Shown in pieces: positions 15,636-23,544 of a stretch of 33,365 nt of DNA (position 1 is the stretch's first letter; every line of letters starts with the position of its first letter). The DNA comes from an uncultured Lachnospiraceae bacterium (GTDB taxonomy: Bacteria; Bacillota; Clostridia; Lachnospirales; Lachnospiraceae): positions 1 to 33,365 of the forward strand of contig CAKRAK010000026.1 of the NCBI GenBank assembly GCA_934294885.1, given 5' to 3'. The notes below the pieces were generated by a model. The model was not told the origin of the DNA. It searched no databases and saw only the letters and a program-made list of their open reading frames with translations. Both the position numbers and the translations under genes were made by a program.

Positions 15636-15735
15636 GGCCTGTCGCAAAACGAATTTTTGGAATGTAGTTTACTGTGATTGAACCGATATGTGCAATAAGC
15701 CGACATGCATGGCTCAAGTATGAGTGAATTTGACC

Positions 15736-15792
15736 ACCGCTGATTAGAGCGAGATTCGCAGAGCGTATCTCGTCTCTGGCGGTTATTTTTTT
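15736..15792 (+). terminator. terminator of the ferredoxin gene
   Basis: ACCGC (15736-15740) pairs with GCGGT (15779-15783) and CGAGAT (15750-15755) with ATCTCG (15767-15772); a T-rich tail with seven T follows. The preceding 100 bases hold no gene. Confidence 0.8.
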
Positions 15793-16630
15793 AAAAATAT
15801 TCATTTAATTTTTTCTCAAAATGTTGTAATACAACATATAATCCCATGGCGATTAGACATAGAATGAGAATGGACAACAGCACATTACTCATTTTGAAGA
15901 CCTGAGAGCCATATATGATGAGATAACCAAGACCTTCTCTGGCTGCAAGAAATTCTCCGATAATAACACCAACAAGGCAGAGTCCGATATTGACCTTCAT
16001 AATGCTGATAATATTAGGAACATTGCTAGGCAGAACAACGAGATATAAAGATTGTAAACGGGTTCCCTTTAGTGTATCGATAAGCTTAATTTTATCCGGG
16101 TCTACATTCATGAAACCGGTATAAATGTTTAATATACTGCCAAAGACCGCTACGGAACAGGCGCATATGATAATGGTTGTTTTGTTTGCACCAAGCCATA
16201 CGATCAGCAAAGGTGCAAGTGCCGATTTCGGAAGGGAGTTTAACACAACCAGATAGGGCTCTAAAATTTTGGAAATGGTTTCATTCCACCAAAAAAGTGT
16301 TGCGATAACCAAACTTCCCATGATGACAATAAAAAAGCTGATAAGGGTTTCAAAAAGACTGATGCCGATATGATGAATTAAGGAACCGTCCTGTAGCATC
16401 CTTAAAAAGGTATCCAATAGCTTTGATGGGGAACAAAAAATAAAGTCATTTATAATATGAAGTCTTGCAGTGATTTCCCATACAAATAAAAATACCAATA
16501 AGATTGTTATCTGACAGATCAGAACAAAACGTTTCTTCCTTTTTATGGAAGCAACGTAAGCAAGCTGTTCTGCAGATACCGGTTCACAGCCACTTTGCCG
16601 GGCATCTTTTTGGTTAAGCTTCGTTTTCAT
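15791..16630 (-). CDS. ABC importer permease, SsuC/TauC/ThiX-like
   Basis: A 279-residue inner-membrane subunit with about six spans, belonging to the BPD-transport family used for nitrate, sulfonate, taurine and thiamine-precursor uptake. The coupling loop is visible as GEFLAAREGLGYLI near residue 230. I start at ATG 16630, nine bases after GGGAGG; the longer upstream frame lacks a ribosome site. It overlaps the end of the ATPase gene by 17 bases, so the two are cotranslated. No substrate-binding protein gene lies on either side, so the cargo stays open. Confidence 0.88.
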   Translation of the reverse strand: MKTKLNQKDARQSGCEPVSAEQLAYVASIKRKKRFVLICQITILLVFLFVWEITARLHIINDFIFCSPSKLLDTFLRMLQDGSLIHHIGISLFETLISFFIVIMGSLVIATLFWWNETISKILEPYLVVLNSLPKSALAPLLIVWLGANKTTIIICACSVAVFGSILNIYTGFMNVDPDKIKLIDTLKGTRLQSLYLVVLPSNVPNIISIMKVNIGLCLVGVIIGEFLAAREGLGYLIIYGSQVFKMSNVLLSILILCLIAMGLYVVLQHFEKKLNEYF

Positions 16631-17390
16631 GATTGACAACCTCCCAGATTCTGTTGTAATAAGAATTAAATTCCGGTGCATTTCTTGCGGATTTCGGCGT
16701 GCGATTTTCAATACTTAAGTGAATCGGAATCTCTTCGATAATGGTTCCCGGACGCTTAGAAAGTACGATTACTCTGTCTGCCATGGAAATGGCTTCTGCA
16801 AGATCGTGGGTTACAAGTAATGTACTGATTCCTTTTTCCTTGATAATACAGCCAATATCATCCGATACATTTAATCTGGTCTGATAATCCAATGCCGAAA
16901 ATGGTTCATCCAACAAAAGTATTTCCGGTGACAAAACTAAGGTTCTGATCAAGGCTGCTCTTTGCCGCATACCTCCCGACAGCTGCCTGGGATAAGCATC
17001 TTTAAATTCCCATAGTCCATAGCTTTTTAACAACTCATCTATAATATCTAAATGAAATTTGTCAAGCTTATGCTGAATTTCCAGACCTAAGGTCAGATTT
17101 TTGTAAATGGTTCTCCATTCCAGTAAATGATCCTTTTGCAGCATGTAACCGATATGAAGATCGGATTCTTCAATTGGTCTGCCTTTTATTTGAATACTTC
17201 CGGAAGAAGCTCTCAGTATGCCTGCGACTAAATTTAACAACGTAGTTTTTCCACATCCACTCGGTCCGACAAATGAAATAAATTCATTTTTGTGCAAAGA
17301 AAATGAAATGTCTTTAAGTGAGTGCGTTTCACAAGATGTTGTGTGATAAATGTAATTTACTTTAAAAAAATCTAGTAATGGTATTTGCAT
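16614..17390 (-). CDS. ABC importer ATP-binding protein, SsuB/TauB-like
   Basis: The 258-residue ATPase partner of the permease. Walker A GPSGCGKT at 42-49, Q-loop MLQKDHLLEW near 83, signature LSGGMRQRAA at 137-146, Walker B ILLLDEP at 157-163, D-loop SALD and H-loop THD are all intact. ATG 17390 is preferred over the GTG at 17411 because AAAGGAAG sits between them at a good distance. No TPP-like leader or other riboswitch is evident in the 200-base divergent region shared with the deacetylase gene, so a thiamine-precursor role gets no support. The two-gene set lacks a binding protein and may borrow one encoded elsewhere. Confidence 0.9.
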   Translation of the reverse strand: MQIPLLDFFKVNYIYHTTSCETHSLKDISFSLHKNEFISFVGPSGCGKTTLLNLVAGILRASSGSIQIKGRPIEESDLHIGYMLQKDHLLEWRTIYKNLTLGLEIQHKLDKFHLDIIDELLKSYGLWEFKDAYPRQLSGGMRQRAALIRTLVLSPEILLLDEPFSALDYQTRLNVSDDIGCIIKEKGISTLLVTHDLAEAISMADRVIVLSKRPGTIIEEIPIHLSIENRTPKSARNAPEFNSYYNRIWEVVNHENEA

Positions 17391-17467
17391 TTTTTCACTT
17401 CCTTTCGACACTTACTATATTGTATTCAAATAATAAAAAAATGAGAAAACTATTGAAAAAACAAGGG

Positions 17468-17496
17468 TTGACGAAAAAATTTTCATCTTCTATAAT
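17468..17496 (+). promoter_or_regulatory. promoter of the polysaccharide deacetylase
   Basis: TTGACG (17468-17473) and TATAAT (17491-17496) with a 17-base spacer. The leader is about 95 bases, A-rich, with no obvious hairpin. Confidence 0.8.
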
Positions 17497-17594
17497 GAGT
17501 TACGCTTAGAAAAATGAGAAGAAGAAAAATTATTGAATAGTATAAATGAAATACGAAAATACTATATAAAAGCAGTAAAAAGTAAGGTGATTTT

Positions 17595-18587
17595 ATGGGT
17601 AAAATAACAAGAGCAGAGCTTGCAAAGCGGAAAAGAATTGCACTCTATAAAAAAATAATTATATATGGTTTTCTTGCTATGACTATTTTGCCTATTATAT
17701 CCGGAATTTTTTTATTATATAAAATGAACCAGATGGAACAGAAGCTGGATTACGTGTTAAGTACCGATGGTGGCGATTATCTGACGTATCGTTCCAGCAA
17801 AGATGCTTTGACAGAGAATCCCAATGCTTCAAGTGGTGTATTTTCATCGGATAACAAAGTAAATCTTGCCAATGCGGATGTTACCTCCGGAGTACTTCAG
17901 AATACAGAGGATGACTCTGATGCACAGGAAGGAAAGGACGAGTCGGAAAAGACAGAAGCAAAGAGAGTTTATCTGACCTTTGATGATGGACCATCCATTT
18001 ATACAGGACAGATTTTGGATATCTTAGCTGCCAATCATGTAAAAGCAACCTTTTTTGTAATTGGCAGAGATGAAGAATATTATGACTATTATAAGAGAAT
18101 TGTGGATGAAGGGCATACCATTGGAATGCATTCCTACACCCACGTATATCAGGATCTGTATGAATCAAAAGAATCCTTTGGAAATGAGATTACAATGCTT
18201 CAGGATTTGATTTATCGTGTAACCGGTGTAAAATCAACGATTTTCCGGTTTCCGGGAGGCAGCTCCAATCAGGTGTCCCAGTTGCCGATTGAAACCTATA
18301 TTTCTTATTTGAATGAAAATGGTATAACCTATTATGATTGGAATGCATTAAGCGGAGATGCAGTTACCTCCGGATTATCACCGGAGCAGCTGGTAAGTAA
18401 TATTATGAATGATGTGGAGAAGAATCAGAATTCCATTGTACTGATGCATGATTTGCAGACAACACACACAACGGTTGAATCCTTACAGCTTCTCATTGAT
18501 ACCTTAAAGTCAGAGGGATATGAGATTTTACCGATTGATGAGAATACCCCTTTGATCCAACATGTTCCGTATACAGAAGCAAATTAA
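17595..18587 (+). CDS. membrane-anchored polysaccharide (peptidoglycan) deacetylase
   Basis: A NodB-family carbohydrate esterase (CE4), 330 residues. Residues 18-43 form an N-terminal membrane anchor, followed by a short coiled stretch and a Ser/Asp/Glu-rich spacer to about 122; the catalytic domain follows outside the cell. Motifs: TFDDGPS (128-134, base and metal Asp), HSYTH (179-183, metal His pair), RFPGG (218-222) and LMHD with H285. All key residues are kept, so it should be active, probably removing acetyl groups from peptidoglycan GlcNAc or MurNAc, which lowers lysozyme sensitivity. AAGGTG lies before the ATG. It is monocistronic with its own promoter and terminator. Confidence 0.92.
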   Translation: MGKITRAELAKRKRIALYKKIIIYGFLAMTILPIISGIFLLYKMNQMEQKLDYVLSTDGGDYLTYRSSKDALTENPNASSGVFSSDNKVNLANADVTSGVLQNTEDDSDAQEGKDESEKTEAKRVYLTFDDGPSIYTGQILDILAANHVKATFFVIGRDEEYYDYYKRIVDEGHTIGMHSYTHVYQDLYESKESFGNEITMLQDLIYRVTGVKSTIFRFPGGSSNQVSQLPIETYISYLNENGITYYDWNALSGDAVTSGLSPEQLVSNIMNDVEKNQNSIVLMHDLQTTHTTVESLQLLIDTLKSEGYEILPIDENTPLIQHVPYTEAN

Positions 18588-18600
18588 CAGAAAAAATCAG

Positions 18601-18628
18601 TCCTGTACATTGTACAGGATTTTTTTTT
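18601..18628 (+). terminator. terminator of the deacetylase gene
   Basis: TCCTGTAC (18601-18608) pairs with GTACAGGA (18612-18619) around a three-base loop, followed by nine T. Confidence 0.93.
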
Positions 18629-18753
18629 GCACAAAGCAATGAGCCAGAATACGTGCCTGCACAGTAGGCGGCTGCCGTGATAACCTGAAAAACTTACAAA
18701 GCATATTTTTCATAATTTAAAAAATTTATGCCGGCTTGGATTCCATTATGGAA

Positions 18754-18782
18754 TAGATATGTAGGAAAAAAGGGTGTATAAT
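18754..18782 (+). promoter_or_regulatory. probable promoter of the folate-phenylalanine-polyphosphate operon
   Basis: TAGATA (18754-18759) and TATAAT (18777-18782) with a 17-base spacer, 38 bases before folC. No terminator is visible between the genes from here to 27215, so one transcript may cover all seven. Confidence 0.6.
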
Positions 18783-18820
18783 AGGATGCAATTCAGTTAG
18801 GAAGCAGGGAAGAACAGATT

Positions 18821-20140
18821 ATGACATACGAAAATGCAATGAACTGCATAGGAGAAATTCAAAAAAAAGGAAGCATATTAGGTTTGGGTCCGGTAAAGGA
18901 GCTGTTGTCAAGATTAGGGAATCCCCAGGATCAGGAACAGATAATCCATGTTGCGGGAACCAATGGAAAAGGAAGTATCTGTACATTTTTAGAAGAGATG
19001 TATCGGGCAGAGGGAAAAGTAGTGGGAAGATATATTTCACCCACCATACACTGTTATCTGGAACGGTTTCAGATGAATGGAAAATACATGGAGGAACAGG
19101 TCTTTGCAAGGCTGTTTTCTCAGGTCTACGGGGTTTATTGCGATATGCAAAAGGAGGGGATGGAGCTTCCCACTGCATTTGAGATAGAAACCGCAATCGC
19201 ATTTTTGTATTTTCAACAGGCAGATATCGTAATATTGGAAACGGGAATGGGCGGAAGAGAAGATGCAACCAATGTAGTGAAGAAGCCTCTTTGTACCGTC
19301 TTTGCATCCATTGGAATGGATCATATGCAGTTTTTGGGAGATACGATAGAAAAGATTGCTTATGAAAAGGCCGGCATTATGAAAAATGGAAGCTGTGCAG
19401 TCTGCTATCCCAATTGTGATGAGGTGAATTCTGTTTTAAAGAAGGAATTTGATAGGGTTAATGAAGTTGACATAATAGATAGACGTAAAATGGTTGACAT
19501 AATAGATAGACATAATATAGTTGACATAAAAAGTGAACATAATGCAAGTATTTTCTTTATCGATAAAAATGATATCCGGATTATAGAAGAGACCTTAACG
19601 GGAAGCACATTTATATATGAAGGAGAAGAATACAGCATATCACTTGGAGGCAGGTATCAGATCTATAATGCAGCGACGGCAATCAAGGTAAAGCTGGTAT
19701 TGGATCACACATTAAAAAAGGAAGCTCTTTTAAATGCAAAATGGGAGGGGCGCTTTGATTTGATTTCCCAAAATCCCATATTTATCAAGGATGGTGCCCA
19801 TAATGTAGATGGAGTGACAGCCCTGCGGGAAAGTATAGAAAAACATTTTACAAACTATCATTTAATCTTTATAATAGGAGTATTAAGGGATAAAGAATAC
19901 GAGAAAATGATGGAGCTGATATGTCCTCTTGCAAAAAAGATATATACCATAACGCCGCCGGTGGAACGGGGACTTTCCGGAGAAATACTTGCCCGGGTTG
20001 TAAAACCTTATTGCAGTGATGTTACGTATTGCCATAGTATTGATGAGGCAGTTACGAAAGCGATGGAAAGTGCAAAGGAAGATGATGCAAGGTGTGGGAT
20101 TATTGCATGGGGTTCATTGTCCTATATTGGAGAACTGTAA
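18821..20140 (+). CDS. folC: folylpolyglutamate / dihydrofolate synthase
   Basis: FolC joins glutamate to dihydropteroate and to folates. The 439-residue protein shows the Mur-ligase-type P-loop GTNGKGS at 46-52, ETGMGGREDATN near 145 and the C-terminal glutamate-ligase domain (KDGAHNVDG near 325). Unusual is a stretch of three 9-residue repeats beginning VDIIDR, VDIIDR and VDIKSE (about residues 216-242) at the end of the ATPase domain; two of the three units are nearly identical, also in DNA. A ribosome site is weak (AGGGAAG 12 bases upstream). It opens a folate operon; the HD gene starts directly at its stop codon. Confidence 0.94.
   Translation: MTYENAMNCIGEIQKKGSILGLGPVKELLSRLGNPQDQEQIIHVAGTNGKGSICTFLEEMYRAEGKVVGRYISPTIHCYLERFQMNGKYMEEQVFARLFSQVYGVYCDMQKEGMELPTAFEIETAIAFLYFQQADIVILETGMGGREDATNVVKKPLCTVFASIGMDHMQFLGDTIEKIAYEKAGIMKNGSCAVCYPNCDEVNSVLKKEFDRVNEVDIIDRRKMVDIIDRHNIVDIKSEHNASIFFIDKNDIRIIEETLTGSTFIYEGEEYSISLGGRYQIYNAATAIKVKLVLDHTLKKEALLNAKWEGRFDLISQNPIFIKDGAHNVDGVTALRESIEKHFTNYHLIFIIGVLRDKEYEKMMELICPLAKKIYTITPPVERGLSGEILARVVKPYCSDVTYCHSIDEAVTKAMESAKEDDARCGIIAWGSLSYIGEL
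19466..19546 (+). repeat. 27-bp in-frame tandem repeat inside folC
   Basis: Three consecutive 27-base units start at 19466, 19493 and 19520, each opening GTTGACATAA. Units 1 and 2 share their first 19 bases exactly; unit 3 has diverged after 10. Because 27 is a multiple of three, gain or loss of a unit keeps the frame. Confidence 0.85.
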
Positions 20141-20620
20141 ATGGAGCGAATTCACAAAATAATGACACACCCTTTATATGTGTCTTGCAGAGAGAAAATT
20201 GACAGATTAGAGAAGAACAGAATATTTTGCAGGCATGGACTTTCCCATAGTCTGGATGTTGCAAGAATCTTATACATAAAAACGTTAGAAAATAATATTC
20301 CTATAAAAAAGGATGTTATATACGCAGTTGCACTGCTTCACGATATCGGACGGGCTTTGGAATATGAGCAGGGTGTATCCCATCATGAGGCAGGAGTGGA
20401 GATTTCCGAAAGGATATTGAGGGAATGTGATTACACAAAGGAAGAGTGCAATCGGATGTTGTGTGCCATTGGTGCACATAAAGAAAAAACGGAATTAGGT
20501 TCAATATTATGTCAACTTCTTTATGAAGCAGATAAAGAAAGCCGTCCGTGCTTTGAATGTGAAGCTTCGGCCCAGTGTTACTGGAGCGGGGAAAGAAAAA
20601 ATAAAACGATAATATATTAA
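20141..20620 (+). CDS. HD-domain metal-dependent hydrolase in the folate operon
   Basis: A 159-residue HD-superfamily protein. Metal ligands can be placed at H32/H36 (RHGLSHS), the HD pair H67-D68 (LLHDIGR), H81/H82 and D131 (EADKESR). The C-terminus carries a cysteine cluster C137, C140, C146 (CFECEASAQC), which may bind a metal or be structural. The ATG directly follows the folC stop, so translation is coupled, and folP starts 11 bases after its own stop. The substrate is unknown. Its place among folate genes raises the possibility that it removes phosphates from dihydroneopterin triphosphate, a step with no dedicated gene visible here; this is inference only. Confidence 0.8.
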   Translation: MERIHKIMTHPLYVSCREKIDRLEKNRIFCRHGLSHSLDVARILYIKTLENNIPIKKDVIYAVALLHDIGRALEYEQGVSHHEAGVEISERILRECDYTKEECNRMLCAIGAHKEKTELGSILCQLLYEADKESRPCFECEASAQCYWSGERKNKTIIY

Positions 20621-20631
20621 CGAGGTACTTT

Positions 20632-21441
20632 ATGAAGATAGGAAACAAAGAATTTGATCTACAAAACCATTTCTACATGATGGGGATCCTGAATGTGACA
20701 CCGGATTCCTTTTCCGATGGTGGCAGATACGATAATATGGATGCCGCATTTGCTCATGTGGAGAAGCTGATTGAAGACGGAACGGATATTCTGGATATTG
20801 GAGGAGAGTCTACAAGACCGAACCATATTAAGATATCTTCCCAGGAGGAGATAGACAGGGTTTGTCCCATTATTGAAGAAGTAAAAAGACGATTTGATAT
20901 TCCAATCTCTTTAGATACCTATAAAAGTGACGTGGCAAAGGCAGGAATTTTGTCCGGTGCGGATCTGATAAATGATATATGGGGATTAAAATGGGATGGA
21001 ACAATGGCAAAGGTGATTGCAGATGCTGATATTCCATGCTGTCTGATGCACAACAGAAAGAATACGGACTACACCGATTTTGTGGAAGATGTATTAAAGG
21101 ATTTGCAGGAAAGTGTGGATATGGCATTAACAGCCGGAATCCGTAAGGAAAATATTATGTTAGATCCGGGAATCGGTTTTGCAAAGGATTTGAATCAGAA
21201 TCTTTCTCTAATGAAGCATTTGTCCCGTTTGCAGGAATTGGGGTATCCGGTTTTGCTGGGAACATCGAGAAAATCAATGATTGGATTAACCTTGGATTTG
21301 CCGGTAGACCAGCGGGAGGAAGGAACACTTGCAACCTCCGTATTAGGCTTGGAAGCAGGCTGTTGTGTATTCCGGGTACATGATGTTAAGACCAATCTAA
21401 GAGGATTGAAGATGACAGAGGCAATGCTGAAGGCAGAATAA
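20632..21441 (+). CDS. folP: dihydropteroate synthase
   Basis: FolP condenses 6-hydroxymethyl-dihydropterin diphosphate with p-aminobenzoate and is the target of sulfonamides. The 269-residue protein has the first signature MGILNVTPDSFSDGG near the N-terminus (residues 16-30), the second DIGGESTRP around residue 56, and DPGIGFAKD in the middle; LLGTSRKS near residue 207 holds the conserved phosphate-binding Lys and Arg region. GAGGT lies before the ATG. It lies between the HD gene and the folB-folK fusion. Confidence 0.96.
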   Translation: MKIGNKEFDLQNHFYMMGILNVTPDSFSDGGRYDNMDAAFAHVEKLIEDGTDILDIGGESTRPNHIKISSQEEIDRVCPIIEEVKRRFDIPISLDTYKSDVAKAGILSGADLINDIWGLKWDGTMAKVIADADIPCCLMHNRKNTDYTDFVEDVLKDLQESVDMALTAGIRKENIMLDPGIGFAKDLNQNLSLMKHLSRLQELGYPVLLGTSRKSMIGLTLDLPVDQREEGTLATSVLGLEAGCCVFRVHDVKTNLRGLKMTEAMLKAE

Positions 21442-21513
21442 TGTTTTAAAGCATACGAGTTTGTATTGTAGAATACGACAATTTATATAAAGAATAAAAT
21501 CGGGAGAGTATAC

Positions 21514-22338
21514 ATGGATCAGATTACAATAAAAGGTCTTGAGACTTTTGGGTATCATGGCGTATTTGAAGAAGAGTCTTTTCTGGGACAAAAATTTATC
21601 ATAGATGCGGTTTTGTATCTGGATACAAGAAAGGCCGGTAAGACAGATGATTTGAATTTATCTGTAGATTATGGAGAAGTCTGCAAATTGATCAAAAAAA
21701 TTGTAGAGGTGGAACGTTTTTCTTTGATCGAAAGTCTGGCGGAAGAAATCGCAGCCAGAACATTGCTTACCTATTCATTGGTACGTCAGGTGGAGATAAC
21801 CGTTTATAAGCCATGGGCACCGGTATTGATTTCCATGGATACGGTAGCGGTTTCCATTAAAAGAGGGTGGCATCGCCTGTATCTTTCCATTGGTTCAAAC
21901 ATGGGAGATAAAGAGGGCTATCTGGATTTTGCGATTGATCGGATTAATGCGTTGAACGATTCGAAGGTAACAAAAGCTTCCGATTACATTGTAACAAAGC
22001 CCTATGGAGATGTGGAACAGGATGATTTCTTAAACGGTGCATTAGAGGTTGAGACGTTACAGACACCGGAGGAATTTTTAGAGACAATCCATAAGATTGA
22101 ACAGGATGCCCATCGGGAACGACTGGTTCACTGGGGACCTAGAACTTTGGATATTGATATTTTATTTTATGATGATGCAGTGATTATGGAGGAGGATTTG
22201 CAAATACCTCATGTGGAGATTCCGAAACGGGAGTTTGTTTTACAACCCCTTTCCCGGATTGCACCATATTATATTCATCCGGTTATACATAAAACGGTTA
22301 TGGAAATGCTGTCCGACTTGGAAGCACAGGCATTGTAA
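21514..22338 (+). CDS. folBK: bifunctional dihydroneopterin aldolase / HPPK
   Basis: Two consecutive folate enzymes in one chain of 274 residues. Residues 1-118 are dihydroneopterin aldolase (FolB), with GLETFGYHGVFEEE and the VYKPWAP segment holding the conserved Lys. From about 121 comes 6-hydroxymethyl-dihydropterin pyrophosphokinase (FolK), with LSIGSNMGD, the FLNGALEVET strand and the signature GPRTLDIDILFYDD. The fusion is common in Firmicutes and gives the substrate for FolP directly. CGGGAGAG precedes the ATG. FolE, the first pterin enzyme, and pab genes are not in this window. Confidence 0.95.
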   Translation: MDQITIKGLETFGYHGVFEEESFLGQKFIIDAVLYLDTRKAGKTDDLNLSVDYGEVCKLIKKIVEVERFSLIESLAEEIAARTLLTYSLVRQVEITVYKPWAPVLISMDTVAVSIKRGWHRLYLSIGSNMGDKEGYLDFAIDRINALNDSKVTKASDYIVTKPYGDVEQDDFLNGALEVETLQTPEEFLETIHKIEQDAHRERLVHWGPRTLDIDILFYDDAVIMEEDLQIPHVEIPKREFVLQPLSRIAPYYIHPVIHKTVMEMLSDLEAQAL

Positions 22339-22387
22339 AATAATTCACAAGCCTCTGAAAAATAAGAAAACAGATAGGAGAAACCAG

Positions 22388-23530
22388 ATGGTACAGGATT
22401 TAAGTGTTACAAGAGAAAAGATAGATGAGGTTGACAAAAAAATCGTTTCTTTAATAGAAGAAAGAATGAATCTTGCATTGGAGGTTGCGAAGTATAAGAT
22501 ATCCACAGGAAAACCCATCTATGATCGTGAAAGGGAACTGGAAAAATTAGATAAATTAGGCTCATTAGCCAACAGTGAATTTAATGAAAAAAGTGTCCGG
22601 GAATTATTTTCCCAGATTATGTCGGTGTCAAGACGGTATCAGTATCGGATTATCGGGGATCAGGATAATGAAATCGGCAGCCAGTTTAAGCAGGTAGATC
22701 ATTTTGTTTATACCGGGGATACAAAGGTTGTTTATTGCGGTGTGCCCGGTGCGTTTGCAGAAAGTGCATTGTATAAGTTTTTTGGAAATGAAGTTTCGGT
22801 TTCCAATGTAAGTGCCTTTAAGGAGGTTGCAAAGTCTGTTTCACAGAATCAGGCAGATTACGGAGTATTACCGATTGAGAATTCTACTGCCGGGTTTGTA
22901 AACGGAATTTTTGACCTGTTAGAACAGTACCACCTTCATATTGTGGGAGAGCAGCTTGTGCAGGTTAATCAGTGTTTGTTAGGTCTGCCGGGAACAGATT
23001 TGACTAAGGTTAAAAAAGTAATTTCCCATCCCCAGGGATTGATGCAGTCTAAGGCTTATTTGGAAAATACAAATTGGAAACAGGAAAGTATGATTAATAC
23101 AGCGTTAGCTGCCAAAAAGGTAAAGGATGACGGGGATGCTACACAGGTTGCCATTGCCAGTGCCAGAGCTGCAGAGCTTTACGGATTGGAGATTATCAAT
23201 CCGCAGCTGAATGAATCTGACCAGAATGCAACCCGTTTTGTTATTGTATCCAATAAAAAGGAATATGAGAAAACTGCAAATAAGGTCAGCATTTCATTTT
23301 CTTTGTCTCATGAGTGCGGTACTTTGTATAATATTCTGGCACATTTTATTTTTAACAGTATTAATATGACAAGCATTGAGTCAGTTCCCATACCGGATAA
23401 ACAATGGGAATACTGCTTCTTTGTAGATTTTGAGGGGTCTTTGGAGGATAATGATGTGAAAAATGCATTAAAAGGAATTCAGGCAGAGACAGAGAATTTT
23501 AAGATTTTAGGATGTTTTGCCGGAAAATAA
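22388..23530 (+). CDS. pheA: chorismate mutase / prephenate dehydratase (P-protein)
   Basis: A 380-residue enzyme that makes phenylpyruvate for phenylalanine synthesis. Residues 5-90 are an AroQ-type chorismate mutase (DKKIVSLIEERMNLALEVAKYK in part), about 110-290 the prephenate dehydratase (GVPGAFAESA, ENSTAGFVNG, and ATRFVIVS with the catalytic TRF), and 300-380 an ACT domain that normally binds Phe for feedback. In the ACT domain the usual ESRP signature reads ESVP, and the following EYRFF is EYCFF. The start at 22388 is chosen for TAGGAGA seven bases upstream; a longer frame runs back into folBK but has no ribosome site. It lies 49 bases after folBK. Confidence 0.95.
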   Translation: MVQDLSVTREKIDEVDKKIVSLIEERMNLALEVAKYKISTGKPIYDRERELEKLDKLGSLANSEFNEKSVRELFSQIMSVSRRYQYRIIGDQDNEIGSQFKQVDHFVYTGDTKVVYCGVPGAFAESALYKFFGNEVSVSNVSAFKEVAKSVSQNQADYGVLPIENSTAGFVNGIFDLLEQYHLHIVGEQLVQVNQCLLGLPGTDLTKVKKVISHPQGLMQSKAYLENTNWKQESMINTALAAKKVKDDGDATQVAIASARAAELYGLEIINPQLNESDQNATRFVIVSNKKEYEKTANKVSISFSLSHECGTLYNILAHFIFNSINMTSIESVPIPDKQWEYCFFVDFEGSLEDNDVKNALKGIQAETENFKILGCFAGK

Positions 23531-23544
23531 AAGGGGGAATTTGG

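Noticed and set aside
17391..17594. Riboswitch (TPP type) ahead of the SsuBC-like genes
   Set aside because: The region is A-rich and lacks conserved TPP strings or stable stems.
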